DNA of 64,000 nt from Marinobacter sp. F4206 (GTDB taxonomy: Bacteria > Pseudomonadota > Gammaproteobacteria > Pseudomonadales > Oleiphilaceae): assembly GCF_019392195.1 (NCBI RefSeq), contig NZ_JAHXKI010000002.1:62001-126000 (forward strand). The letters run 5' to 3'. The notes under the pieces are model-generated. The model was not told the origin of the DNA and searched no databases. It saw nothing but the letters and a program-made list of their open reading frames with translations. Numbering within the stretch: the first letter of the stretch is position 1; each line of letters opens with the position of its first letter. A program made the translations under genes and the position numbers. Positions 35,814-44,650 of the stretch are shown here, in pieces.

Positions 35814-36524
35814 CTACCAGCTCAGAGTATGTGGTGACTGGCGCTCGCTGTTACGCCGCTCGCCACTGATATTGCCATCCGACAGGGTAATTACCCGGTC
35901 CGCCATACCGGCGATCGACGCGTTGTGGGTGATGATCACGGTGGTGGTACCGGTTTCCCGGTTGGCGCTTTCCAGCGCTTCCAGCACCAGGATGCCGGTT
36001 TGGGAGTCCAGGGCCCCGGTTGGTTCATCACACAGCAGTACCGCCGGGCGCTTTGCAACCGCCCGGGCAATCGCTACTCGTTGCTGCTCGCCGCCGGACA
36101 GTTGGGCGGGGAAATGATGCATTCGATCCTTCAGCCCCACGAGATCCAATGCATCCTCCGGTACCATTGGCCGTGTCGCAATCTCGGTGACAACGGCAAC
36201 ATTCTCTCGGGCCGTCAGACTGGGGATCAGGTTATAGAACTGGAATACAAAACCAACGTGTTCGCGCCGGTACCGGGTCAGTTCCCGATCACCGGCGTTG
36301 TTCAGCTCAACATCCCGGTACCTGACTTCGCCGGAGGTGGGCACATCCAGACCTCCGAGAATATTCAGCAGTGTGGATTTACCGGAACCCGATGCCCCCA
36401 GCATAACGACAAGCTCCCCACCATAAAGATCCAGATCAACCCCGCGCAGCGCACGAACCTGAACTTCGCCCTGATCATAGGTTTTGGTCAGGCCTCGGGT
36501 ATGGAAAACAGGTTGCGGATCCAT
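35814..36524 (-). CDS. ABC transporter ATP-binding subunit, MacB/LolD type
   Basis: A 236-aa ATPase. It has Walker [10 protein letters not shown] near 43-51, the signature [15 protein letters not shown] near 141-155, Walker [13 protein letters not shown] near 161-172, and the H-loop TVIITHN. The Q-loop contains [13 protein letters not shown], typical of the LolD/MacB subfamily. It is the first gene of the operon that continues with permease and adaptor. Confidence 0.93.
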   Translation of the reverse strand: MDPQPVFHTRGLTKTYDQGEVQVRALRGVDLDLYGGELVVMLGASGSGKSTLLNILGGLDVPTSGEVRYRDVELNNAGDRELTRYRREHVGFVFQFYNLIPSLTARENVAVVTEIATRPMVPEDALDLVGLKDRMHHFPAQLSGGEQQRVAIARAVAKRPAVLLCDEPTGALDSQTGILVLEALESANRETGTTTVIITHNASIAGMADRVITLSDGNISGERRNSERQSPHTLSW

Positions 36525-36551
36525 CAGCGCCGTCCCTGGTGTCGATATCGC

Positions 36552-36872
36552 TCAGTCCTCCGCACAATCAACGCAGAGGGTGGTATACGGCAGGACCTGC
36601 AGACGACGAGGATCGATCGGCTCACCACAGGACTCGCAATCATCACCGATTCCGTTTTCGATGCGTTCGAGCGCCCGCTCAATCTGGGCCAGCTCCTCAC
36701 GGGTTTCCGTCTCCAGGGAATCCACCACTTCATCATTCTGGGTCTGGCTTGCCTGTTCCTCGAAATCCTTGTCCAGGGCACCGTCTTCACGGTGTTGGTG
36801 GGCTTCAAAACGGGCCAATCTGACCTTCAAATCTGCTCTCAGGGTTTCAAGTTCTGCTTTCCGATTACTCAT
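36552..36872 (-). CDS. DksA/TraR-family C4 zinc-finger protein
   Basis: A 106-aa protein. The start at 36872 has a strong AGGAGG 6 bp upstream. An N-terminal coiled coil is followed by a C4 zinc finger: CESC, then 17 residues, then CVDC. DksA-like proteins enter the RNA polymerase secondary channel and modulate promoters, often with ppGpp. It is shorter than full DksA (about 150 aa) and resembles YbiI- and TraR-type members. Its upstream gap, shared with phasin, holds an Anr-type box. Confidence 0.88.
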   Translation of the reverse strand: MSNRKAELETLRADLKVRLARFEAHQHREDGALDKDFEEQASQTQNDEVVDSLETETREELAQIERALERIENGIGDDCESCGEPIDPRRLQVLPYTTLCVDCAED

Positions 36873-36949
36873 CAGGCGCCTCCTGCCAACAGGGAAATCA
36901 GGCATTCACACATTAATGCCACACCCTAAAGCATAAGCCGAACCTCGGC

Positions 36950-36991
36950 TTGACGCCTGTCAAAATTGTGCAACGCGAATTCGGGCAGAAT
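36950..36991 (+). promoter_or_regulatory. Anr/FNR-type box and -10 of the phasin-phaC promoter
   Basis: TTGAC-GCCT-GTCAA at 36950-36963 is a perfect palindrome and matches 8 of 10 conserved bases of the FNR/Anr consensus. A -10-like CAGAAT at 36986-36991 puts the start near 36998 and the box centre at about -41.5. This is the same geometry as at ccoN. It is divergent from the DksA/TraR gene, which may share it. Confidence 0.6.
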
Positions 36992-37029
36992 ACCCACTCA
37001 ACCGTTATGCAAACAAAGGAGTTGTCAGC

Positions 37030-37389
37030 ATGAATAATGAAATGTTCGAAAAAGCCACCCGCCTGAATGAAACCCTGATCGAGCAGTTCAGCAAGGCCGC
37101 AGAAATGCAAATGGACGCATTTCGACGCTACGCGGATGTCGCCACGGAACAGGCGAAGAAAGTCTCGGAAGTGCGAGACCTCGATGGGCTGAAGTCCCTG
37201 ACCGGAGATCAGGCGGAAACCCTGAAGTCGCTGAGCGAGCAGTTCACGGCTGACTGGAAAGCATGGCAGGACTATTTTACCGAGGCCCGGGAGCAGATCC
37301 AGAACGCCGTCGACGCCCCCAAGACCGAAACGGCTAAAGCCAAACCGACAGCACCCAAGTCCGGTTCCAGCGGCAAAACCGCTGCCTGA
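37030..37389 (+). CDS. Phasin (PHA granule-associated protein)
   Basis: A 119-aa protein with no signal peptide. The helical amphipathic core (about 1-90: EMFEKATRLNETLIEQFSKA, QMDAFRRYAD) is typical of phasins, which coat polyhydroxyalkanoate granules. The tail is Ala, Lys, Pro and Thr rich. It has AAAGGAG 9 bp before the start. PHA synthase follows after a 74-bp gap with a hairpin, so phasin is probably made in excess. Confidence 0.88.
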   Translation: MNNEMFEKATRLNETLIEQFSKAAEMQMDAFRRYADVATEQAKKVSEVRDLDGLKSLTGDQAETLKSLSEQFTADWKAWQDYFTEAREQIQNAVDAPKTETAKAKPTAPKSGSSGKTAA

Positions 37390-37406
37390 TCCAGTGTTGA
37401 AAGCGC

Positions 37407-37441
37407 AGCCGGTCCGGGTACCCCCGCTCCGGCTGTTTTGC
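37407..37441 (+). terminator. Hairpin between phasin and phaC, possible attenuator
   Basis: AGCCGG (37407-37412) pairs with CCGGCT (37429-37434), with an inner GGG/CCC stem, and GTTTTGCCTTT follows. A weak terminator here would favour phasin transcripts over phaC. Confidence 0.4.
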
Positions 37442-37463
37442 CTTTGGTAACGAGAGTAATGCT

Positions 37464-39266
37464 ATGTTCGGTCTGGATCTGCTCAGCAAAACCACCCGTC
37501 ATCTGATCAACGGTTTTGAAACCAACTTCCGGCAAGGCCAGCACCAGCTGGAGAAATGGCTCGGCGACAGCGGCGTGATGGACGACGCCTCACTTTCAAC
37601 ACTGGCGGAAATGTCGGATGCGTACCGCACCATGGCGGAGGATCTCCTGCTGCATCCGCTACGTTTCGCCAGTGCCGAACTCGACCTTGGCCGCAAGCAT
37701 GCGGCCCTGGGCTTCTACACCCTGGCCAGACTGGCCGGCAGAGAAAAGCAGCCGGTGGTGCAGCCTGAAAAGGATGACCGTCGCTTCCAGGCCGAGGAGT
37801 GGCGCAAGCATTTACCCTTTGATGTGTTGCATCAAGCCTACCTGATCAATACCCGGACCTTTCTCAACTGGGTGGAGCACATGGAGGGACTCCCCACCAG
37901 TGGTCGTGATCAGATGCTGTTCTACGCCCGGCAACTCACCAGCGCGTTGTCGCCGTCAAATTATCCTGCGACCAATCCCGAGGTACTCAGAATAACGTGG
38001 GAACGCAAGGGCATGAATCTCGTCGACGGCGGCCGCCAGTTAATCGAAGACCTGCGCCAGAACCCGTCGCTGTTCAATGTCGGAATGACCGACCGCTCGG
38101 CCTTTGAGGTGGGACGAAACCTGGCAACCACTCCGGGTAAGGTGGTCTACCAGAATGAGCTGATGCAGCTGATCCAGTACACGCCCACAACCGAGACGGT
38201 CAGCAAACAGCCCGTGCTGATTGTGCCACCGTGGATCAACAAGTATTACATTCTCGACCTGACGGCCCGCAATTCGTTCATTCAGTGGCTGGTTAACCAG
38301 GGTCAGACGGTATTTATGATTTCCTGGCGTAATGTCGGCCCTTCGCTGCGCGACAAAGGCTGGGAAGACTACATGCAAGAAGGCCCGCTTGAGGCCATGG
38401 CGGCGGTGACCGAAGCCACTGGCGAGGAGCGCATGAACGTCATTGGTTACTGCATCGGCGGCACCTTGCTGGGGTCAACCCTGGCCTGGCTGAAAAAGAA
38501 ACGCCGGAATCCGGTGATCAGCGCTACCTATCTGACCACACTGCTGGATTTCTCCGATCCGGGTGGCATCGGCGTCTTCATTAACGACCATTCAGTCAGC
38601 GGTATCGAGCGGATGCTGCAACGCAAAGGCTACCTGGATGGCCGGGCCATGGCCTTTACCTTCAATCTGTTGCGGGAAAACGAGCTGTTTTGGTCATTCT
38701 GGACCAACCATTACCTGAAGGGAGAGAAGCCGGCAGCGTTCGATATTCTGTACTGGAACACCGACGGCACCAACCTCCCGGCCCGAATGCACAGTTTCTA
38801 CCTGCGGGAAATGTATCTGAACAATCGGCTGATCAAGCCGGATTCCCTGACCCTGTCCGGCGAATCCATCAACCTGTCGGAAATTGATCTGCCTTCTTTC
38901 TTCCTGTCTGCCCGCCAGGATCACATTGCCAAGTGGAAGGCCACGTACAAAGGGGCCTGCGTCCATGGCGGCAACGTTCGGTTTGTACTGTCGGGCTCCG
39001 GTCACATCGCCGGTGTGGTGAACCCGCCATACAAGGAGAAGTACGGTTTCTGGACCAACGACGCCCTGCCGCCCGACGCCGACGATTGGTTTGCCGGCGC
39101 AAACCACCATCCTGGCTCATGGTGGCCGCACTGGCTGGATTGGCTGGGCCAGTATGCCGGCGAGCCGGTTCCTGCGCGCGTCCCGGGGGATGGAAATCTG
39201 AACGCTATTGAGGACGCGCCCGGCAGTTACGTCCGGGTGAAAGCCGAAGAAGCGACGAAAAACTGA
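37464..39266 (+). CDS. phaC: Class I poly(3-hydroxyalkanoate) synthase
   Basis: Polymerises (R)-3-hydroxyacyl-CoA into storage polyester. The 600-aa length suits class I enzymes. The alpha/beta hydrolase core has the lipase-like box GYCIGG with nucleophile C330, the aspartate region near NTDGTNLPARMH, and the histidine in LSGSGHIAGVVNPP. VLIVPPWINKYYILDL is conserved. Monomer supply genes (phaA, phaB) are not in the window. Confidence 0.96.
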   Translation: MFGLDLLSKTTRHLINGFETNFRQGQHQLEKWLGDSGVMDDASLSTLAEMSDAYRTMAEDLLLHPLRFASAELDLGRKHAALGFYTLARLAGREKQPVVQPEKDDRRFQAEEWRKHLPFDVLHQAYLINTRTFLNWVEHMEGLPTSGRDQMLFYARQLTSALSPSNYPATNPEVLRITWERKGMNLVDGGRQLIEDLRQNPSLFNVGMTDRSAFEVGRNLATTPGKVVYQNELMQLIQYTPTTETVSKQPVLIVPPWINKYYILDLTARNSFIQWLVNQGQTVFMISWRNVGPSLRDKGWEDYMQEGPLEAMAAVTEATGEERMNVIGYCIGGTLLGSTLAWLKKKRRNPVISATYLTTLLDFSDPGGIGVFINDHSVSGIERMLQRKGYLDGRAMAFTFNLLRENELFWSFWTNHYLKGEKPAAFDILYWNTDGTNLPARMHSFYLREMYLNNRLIKPDSLTLSGESINLSEIDLPSFFLSARQDHIAKWKATYKGACVHGGNVRFVLSGSGHIAGVVNPPYKEKYGFWTNDALPPDADDWFAGANHHPGSWWPHWLDWLGQYAGEPVPARVPGDGNLNAIEDAPGSYVRVKAEEATKN

Positions 39267-39354
39267 AACGTGACGCCGCCCAGAGCGCCCCGGACTCGCC
39301 GCTGACAGCGGGATATGGCACTATTGCCTGCCCTGTGACCGGCGGAGATTTGGG

Positions 39355-40728
39355 ATGTTCTACACCACCGTGGCAGCGCTAACCGCTGCGCTGCTCATTT
39401 TTACCTGGCTGGGCCTGAGAGCCCGACTCGCCGATGGCAGTCTGGACGACTACGTAACTGCTCGCAATACCCAGGGCGCGAGAGCACTGGGTCTGTCTTT
39501 TCTGGCGTCTGGCATGGGTGGCTGGATTCTGTTTGCGCCCCCGGAGGTCGGTGCGCTGGTCGGCCCCCTGGCGCTGGCGGGCTACGCCATTGGCGCGGCA
39601 CTGCCGTTCATCGTGTTTGCCTATTGCGGGCCCGCCATCCGTCGGTTACTACCGGAAGGCCGCAGCATCGGTGAGTTTGCCCAGGCCTGTTACGGCCGCG
39701 GTGTTCGCCACCATGTGTCGCTGATCTCCGTACTGTACATGCTGTGCTTCCTGACCGCAGAGCTCACGGCGATCGGTGCGATCACCTCCCTGCTTTCCGG
39801 CATTAACGGCAATCTTGTGGTACTTGGCGTTGCGCTCACCACCCTGATCTATACCGCCTGGGGCGGACTGCGAGCCAGCATTGTGACCGACCAATGGCAG
39901 GCCTTCCTGCTGATTGGTCTGCTGGCCATTGTCGGCTTTGTCGGGCTCGGGCAGCTGCCCGAGGTTTCCACTTCACGTTTACCCGATGTACCCGCGACCA
40001 GCGCTCTCGGCGTCGCGCTCACCCTGATCATTGCGGTGACGGCCGCCAACCTGTTCCATCAGGGGTACTGGCAGCGACTCTGGTCGGCCCGCGATACCGG
40101 CAGCCTGAGTCGTGGTGCCGCTCTGGGTGGACTGATCACCGTCCTCGTGGTCGCCGTCGTCGGCGGACTCGGCATCCTGGCCTCGCTCAGTGGCGCCGAT
40201 CTTGGCAATCCCCCGATTCCGTTCTTTGCCTTGCTGGGCGAGGCGCCAGCCTGGCTGACCCTGCCGGCCCTGATTCTGGCGATAACCCTGGTGGCATCCT
40301 CGGTAGACACCCTGCAGAACGCACTGGCCTCGCTGGCGGTGACGGAAAAGCGCGGGCTGTCCATTACCTCCGCCCGCTGGATCACTGTGGCGTTGATGGT
40401 CCCGGTAGTGCTGGTGGCGCTGCAGGGCATCTCGGTGCTCAGGCTGTTCCTCATTGCTGATCTGCTGTGTGCAACGGCGGTGCTGCCCGTGTTGATGGGG
40501 CTGTGGTCCCGGATGACCACAACCGCCGCCATTTTTGGTGGGCTGGCCGGTCTTCTGGGGGCCGTGCTCCCCGGCTGGATTGCCGGCGGCTCAGTCATGG
40601 CAGGACTGGAGGCGGCCAGCTTCCCGGGCAGCATTCCCACCCTGATGCCGTTCGTCGGCGCGCTGGCCGGCTCCGGCCTGGTCAGCCTCGGTATCGCCCT
40701 GGCCCGCCCGGCTGCTGGCCGAACCTGA
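39355..40728 (+). CDS. Sodium:solute symporter (SSS family)
   Basis: A 457-aa membrane protein with about 12-13 helices. It follows the SSS/LeuT fold: FLASGMGGWILFAPPEV near 50-66, IYTAWGGLRASIVTDQWQ near 162-179 and GYWQRLWSARD. It is shorter than PutP. The substrate cannot be told. It lies 88 bp after phaC. It ends 23 bp before the convergent chemoreceptor gene, with no obvious terminator. Confidence 0.85.
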   Translation: MFYTTVAALTAALLIFTWLGLRARLADGSLDDYVTARNTQGARALGLSFLASGMGGWILFAPPEVGALVGPLALAGYAIGAALPFIVFAYCGPAIRRLLPEGRSIGEFAQACYGRGVRHHVSLISVLYMLCFLTAELTAIGAITSLLSGINGNLVVLGVALTTLIYTAWGGLRASIVTDQWQAFLLIGLLAIVGFVGLGQLPEVSTSRLPDVPATSALGVALTLIIAVTAANLFHQGYWQRLWSARDTGSLSRGAALGGLITVLVVAVVGGLGILASLSGADLGNPPIPFFALLGEAPAWLTLPALILAITLVASSVDTLQNALASLAVTEKRGLSITSARWITVALMVPVVLVALQGISVLRLFLIADLLCATAVLPVLMGLWSRMTTTAAIFGGLAGLLGAVLPGWIAGGSVMAGLEAASFPGSIPTLMPFVGALAGSGLVSLGIALARPAAGRT

Positions 40729-40751
40729 ATCGGCAACGAGACTGGCGTCGG

Positions 40752-42899
40752 TCAGGCGACCTCCGCCGAGACCTGGAACTGACCAGTCAGTCTCTGCAAC
40801 TTATTGGCCGAAGCCTGAGTGCGCTCCGAACTGAGCGTCAATTGCTCAATGACGCCGTTCATGACCGACGCACTCTCGGCCACACCCGAGGTCTGGCTAC
40901 TTTGCTGATGGTTGGTATCCTCGATTCCGGAAATCGCACGGAACAGCTTTTCAACCATGTGGTGAAGCGCAGAATTGTCGTCGGCAGCGGCCTCTGCCTT
41001 TTGCAGTCGCTCTTCCATCTCGGACATGCCCTCTTCCATGGTCACCACCGCCCGACGGGTTTCCTCCTGGACGCCCTCGAGCCGTTCTCCAATGTCCTTG
41101 GTGGCCTGGGCGGTTCGGCTGGCTAACTGCCGGACCTCGTCGGCGACCACCGCAAAGCCCCTGCCTGATTCTCCCGCCCTTGCGGCCTCAATGGCCGCGT
41201 TCAAAGCCAGCAGATTGGTCTGGGCGGCGATGTCGTTAATCACCAGCGCAGTCTTGCTGATTTCTTCGGTACGATCATTCGCCGCCCGAATCCCTACGGC
41301 CGACCGGTTGATCACCTCTCGGATACTCTGGGTTTCCTGGCTGACCCGGGCGAACTGCGCCCGCGCCCGCTCCACCACATCCTCCATGCCCGAGCGCATT
41401 TCCTGTGCGGTGGTGGATGCGTTGCGGATCTCATTCTCCTGCTCCGTCGCGCCTCGCACCATGTCGTCAATGTGCGTGAGAACCTCACGGATTCTTTCGT
41501 CCGCCAGCCGGTTCTGGGCCATCAGTTGATCGCTGGCCTGGCGCGAATCAGCCGCCAGCGAGATCACCTGACCCACCATGCCGTCCAGGCTGTCGATGAA
41601 ACTATTGATCCAGCGGGCAAGGTCACCGGTTTCGTCCCTCCGCATACGGGAGAGGTCCATACGCTGTCGCAGGTTGCCGCCTCCCTCGGCAATATTCCGG
41701 ATCACGTCCGCCATGGCGCCAAGCTTTTCAGACAGGGGCTTTGCCGCGGACACCCGGAACAGCATGATCATGGCCAGGGCCGCGAGGGCGTTCACCGCGC
41801 CCTCCAACCATAGCGGCACTCCACTCCACGCGAGGGCAAAGTTGATGGCCCAGAGTAAACTCATGAGGACCGTCATACGGGCCGAAAGACGCCAGGATAT
41901 GGAGCGCCGACGGTACACCTCTTCCAGATCGCCTTCGCACATCATGCCCCATCGGTCCGGCGAGCCGGGCATCTGAAAGGTCACGCCCTTGCCAATCACC
42001 GGAATATGGCGGTAATCCGAGTAACCCGGGTATTTCACATACAAATTCTCACCGCGACTAATGGTTTCCCGGACGCCCGGGTGCAACTGCCCCGTGGCCG
42101 GGTCGGTGAAGCGAATCTCGAATTCGGTGTGTTCACGCACACCCACCGTGCCGAACCCCGTTCGAATGCCATCTTTCAGATTATCACCATGGCTGAACGT
42201 GGCGTCTTCGAAACGGGACCGGGATAACGCCGTCCCCGCGAGGATGGTGTTATCGAACTTGCTGTCAATCATGAACAGATAATTGTCACCCGATTCCTCG
42301 AACACGTGCCCCGCTTCGCGCTGGATCAGGTCGCTCATCACGTCATTGGGAATACGTGCACAGATGGCCGCTGGTCGCCCAGCGTTCAGCGTCACCGGCT
42401 GATAGAACATTAAGGTTACGGCATCGTGGAAGCGGGATGTGGTAGCACCGAGTTCCAGGGTGGCCTGATCCCTGTAAGGACCATGCAAAAGTCGCGAGCG
42501 GATACCCGCTTGAACCGCCTTCTGGGGCAAATCCCGCTTACCGCGACGCCCGGGCGCTGACGATTCCAGAACGACACCGTCCTCGTCCACCACGAACAGT
42601 TCGGAAATCTCCCGAAGTCGTTCAGATGACGCCTGAACGAGCTCCCTTGCGCTTTCCTCAGCCTGGCCATCGAGACGGGCCGCCAGCGACTCCATGAAAG
42701 CCCACTTGTGGTCGGCCCAGGCAATCAGCGCGTCTCGCCGCGTCCGGGCGATACTTTCGAAAATCTGCTCGTTGGTGCCGTACATACTCCTGTTCAGGAA
42801 ACAGGACCAGCCCATGGCCAGCTTGCCCGTCGAGCCCCAAACCGGGAGCCAGCTCCGCTCCTCACCGGTCAGTTTCATGGTTTCACTTTTCAGGGTCAT
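40752..42899 (-). CDS. Methyl-accepting chemotaxis protein with an unusual N-terminal sensor
   Basis: A 715-aa chemoreceptor. The C-terminal signalling domain has [16 protein letters not shown] and [15 protein letters not shown], and a HAMP-like linker follows residue 383. Only two adjacent hydrophobic segments are seen (about 341-358 and 363-382); the first 340 residues have no N-terminal membrane helix or signal peptide, so the sensor region would be cytoplasmic. [12 protein letters not shown] and [14 protein letters not shown] resemble PAS/Cache-type sensor strands. GGAGGA precedes the start. A hairpin lies in the leader. Confidence 0.88.
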   Translation of the reverse strand: MTLKSETMKLTGEERSWLPVWGSTGKLAMGWSCFLNRSMYGTNEQIFESIARTRRDALIAWADHKWAFMESLAARLDGQAEESARELVQASSERLREISELFVVDEDGVVLESSAPGRRGKRDLPQKAVQAGIRSRLLHGPYRDQATLELGATTSRFHDAVTLMFYQPVTLNAGRPAAICARIPNDVMSDLIQREAGHVFEESGDNYLFMIDSKFDNTILAGTALSRSRFEDATFSHGDNLKDGIRTGFGTVGVREHTEFEIRFTDPATGQLHPGVRETISRGENLYVKYPGYSDYRHIPVIGKGVTFQMPGSPDRWGMMCEGDLEEVYRRRSISWRLSARMTVLMSLLWAINFALAWSGVPLWLEGAVNALAALAMIMLFRVSAAKPLSEKLGAMADVIRNIAEGGGNLRQRMDLSRMRRDETGDLARWINSFIDSLDGMVGQVISLAADSRQASDQLMAQNRLADERIREVLTHIDDMVRGATEQENEIRNASTTAQEMRSGMEDVVERARAQFARVSQETQSIREVINRSAVGIRAANDRTEEISKTALVINDIAAQTNLLALNAAIEAARAGESGRGFAVVADEVRQLASRTAQATKDIGERLEGVQEETRRAVVTMEEGMSEMEERLQKAEAAADDNSALHHMVEKLFRAISGIEDTNHQQSSQTSGVAESASVMNGVIEQLTLSSERTQASANKLQRLTGQFQVSAEVA

Positions 42900-42926
42900 T
42901 CACGCGTCCTCCAATCCGTACGCCAG

Positions 42927-42954
42927 GACTGCACGGCACGATGCCGGTGCAGTC
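42927..42954 (-). other. Hairpin in the leader of the chemoreceptor gene
   Basis: GACTGCAC (42927-42934) pairs with GTGCAGTC (42947-42954), with a second inner stem GGCA/TGCC around loop CGA and one bulged G. It is 28 bp before the ATG. No T run follows, so it is an RNA element or operator rather than a terminator. Confidence 0.5.
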
Positions 42955-43178
42955 AAACCGGAATGCAGGAACTTTTAGCAAGGTTCAGGCCGAATACGAC
43001 TGGTGGTAGGAAACTAACGTTCTCGGCTCATCCGAGGGCGTCGAAGGTCACATTAGGGAAGGAACAGGCCATAGAAACGCACCGCATTGATGCACAGCGA
43101 TTATTTCCTGGCCAGGCAATGCACTATGTTGAGGCCGGGCGTTAAAGCTCCCGACCCCAACGGGTACGGCTGTTGATG

Positions 43179-44303
43179 TCAGTTTCCGCGATCCGCAATG
43201 TAGTCCGTGATTGCGGCGTAAAACTCCATCTCGTCGAAGGTGTCCGGACCGACACCGATCACATCGAGGTGGTCCTGGTTGATGACATAGGCCGACGAGG
43301 TCATCTGGGTGCTATTGGGGTGGTTGATATCCGAGACATAACCCAGGTTTGTTCGCTCCCAGACATAGTCCAGGCAGCCCCAGCATTCCGCGTATTCCAT
43401 GCGATAACCTTGCTGCTGACTGTTGATGCCGACCACGCCGTCATCATCCCGCTCATTGGGATTGCCATCGCCCTGGCCCGCTGCGCCGTCATTGTTGCAG
43501 TCGTCGTAGCAGTAGCCGTCTCCGTCAATGTCGTAGATGAGTTCGGACAACAACCACAACGCAGGATTCACATTGCCACCATCCTGGGCAGTCATCAGCG
43601 ATACCGAATTGGCGACATAGCTGGTGCTCGATGGGTATTTCTGGTTGAACGCCTTCAGACCGGTGGTAACACCGTCGTTGGCATCGTAGTCGTTGTAGAC
43701 CAGTTGCTTGGCACCGGCTATGGCATCGTTGCCACTGTTGTAAACGATGTCGCCGAAGTAGTTTGCCAGGGTTTCGGTAACCGAATTGGCGTAATAATCC
43801 AGGATGTATTTTGCCGCGGGGGAACCCCGGTGCGGTGAGGAAATACTGACATGCGTTTCCACGACCCGGTAGCCTTTGCGCTCACGAAGCAGTCGCGCTG
43901 CCTTGCGGGCATCGATGCCACCCTGTGAATGCGAAACAATGTTCACTCGACTGGCTCCCGACGTTGCCATGTAACTCTCGATGTTATTGGCAAGCTGGTA
44001 GCCACGAACCTCGGAACTCTGGAACGGAGTCACTGCCGAGACAAAACTGCGCTGATTGTCATTGATATCGCCATTGCAGTTCGACTCAAACAGCTTGTCA
44101 CAGGGGTCGAGGACGAAGGTGCCGTAATCGTCCCCCCAGTAATCGTAACCGAGAATGTCGTCGAAGCCGGCCATACCATGGGCGAACACCACCGGATACT
44201 GAGTCAGGTCTGCGTCGCGAGCCATGGCTTGCGGTGCGGAGAGGATGCCTGCTGCAATGAGAGCAGCCGCGCCCAGTTTTTTCAGGGTACTTGGGTTCTT
44301 CAT
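43179..44303 (-). CDS. Secreted triacylglycerol lipase (family I-like)
   Basis: A 374-aa lipase with a signal peptide (about 1-28). FAHGMAGFDDI near 40-50 is the oxyanion region. The nucleophile is S126 in SHSQGG, where the usual first glycine of the box is serine. The aspartate is D288 in DDDGVVG and the histidine H345 in DHLDV, matching the Pseudomonas LipA arrangement (NDG...NHLD). Residues 257-288 form an Asp/Asn-rich insert (DIDGDGYCYDD, then NDG, GDG and NERDDD) that looks calcium binding. Several cysteines (68, 76, 265, 269, 307, 310) suggest disulfides. A lipase-chaperone-like gene is divergent upstream. Confidence 0.88.
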   Translation of the reverse strand: MKNPSTLKKLGAAALIAAGILSAPQAMARDADLTQYPVVFAHGMAGFDDILGYDYWGDDYGTFVLDPCDKLFESNCNGDINDNQRSFVSAVTPFQSSEVRGYQLANNIESYMATSGASRVNIVSHSQGGIDARKAARLLRERKGYRVVETHVSISSPHRGSPAAKYILDYYANSVTETLANYFGDIVYNSGNDAIAGAKQLVYNDYDANDGVTTGLKAFNQKYPSSTSYVANSVSLMTAQDGGNVNPALWLLSELIYDIDGDGYCYDDCNNDGAAGQGDGNPNERDDDGVVGINSQQQGYRMEYAECWGCLDYVWERTNLGYVSDINHPNSTQMTSSAYVINQDHLDVIGVGPDTFDEMEFYAAITDYIADRGN

Positions 44304-44650
44304 TGTTGTTAGCCTCTTGTTTTTGTTGTGAGCCTAACCACGGTACTGCGTGTCTGGGGCCTGGCATATCGCCGACATCCCCGCGGGCAGGTGTCCCTGT
44401 CCCCATATTCGGTCCCTGAATCCTCGCGGCGCAGACGGAAAAACTACGCCGTCCAGACTACCGAGGCGTCTGCGAAATGCAGACCCTACCTTTTTATCTG
44501 ATATATCGCAGGGGTTGCGTGATTGCTGTCACGTCTCTGTAGATCCGCGAGCCACGTTTAGCCAATAACGCTTGGCACGCCATCGAACTCACGGCAGGCT
44601 AGACCTCAGACTCCGACCGAACACCACAAAAATAACGGAAACGGGACAAC
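44304..44650. other. 347-bp intergenic region between lipase and chaperone-like gene
   Basis: This gap holds no convincing gene. It should contain the two divergent promoters. The one clear signal is the CRP/Vfr-like palindrome listed separately. The rest shows no terminator or repeat that I can support. Confidence 0.6.
44518..44533. promoter_or_regulatory. CRP/Vfr-like palindrome
   Basis: CGTGATTGCTGTCACG has the form GTGA-N6-TCAC with an outer C/G pair and closely matches the CRP consensus TGTGA-N6-TCACA. It is about 215 bp from the lipase start and 118 bp from the chaperone-like start. Vfr controls secreted lipases in Pseudomonas. Confidence 0.5.

Noticed and set aside
42955..43178. FliA (sigma-28) promoter for the chemoreceptor
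   Set aside because: A TAAAAGTT stretch exists but no GCCGATAA-like element at the right spacing.
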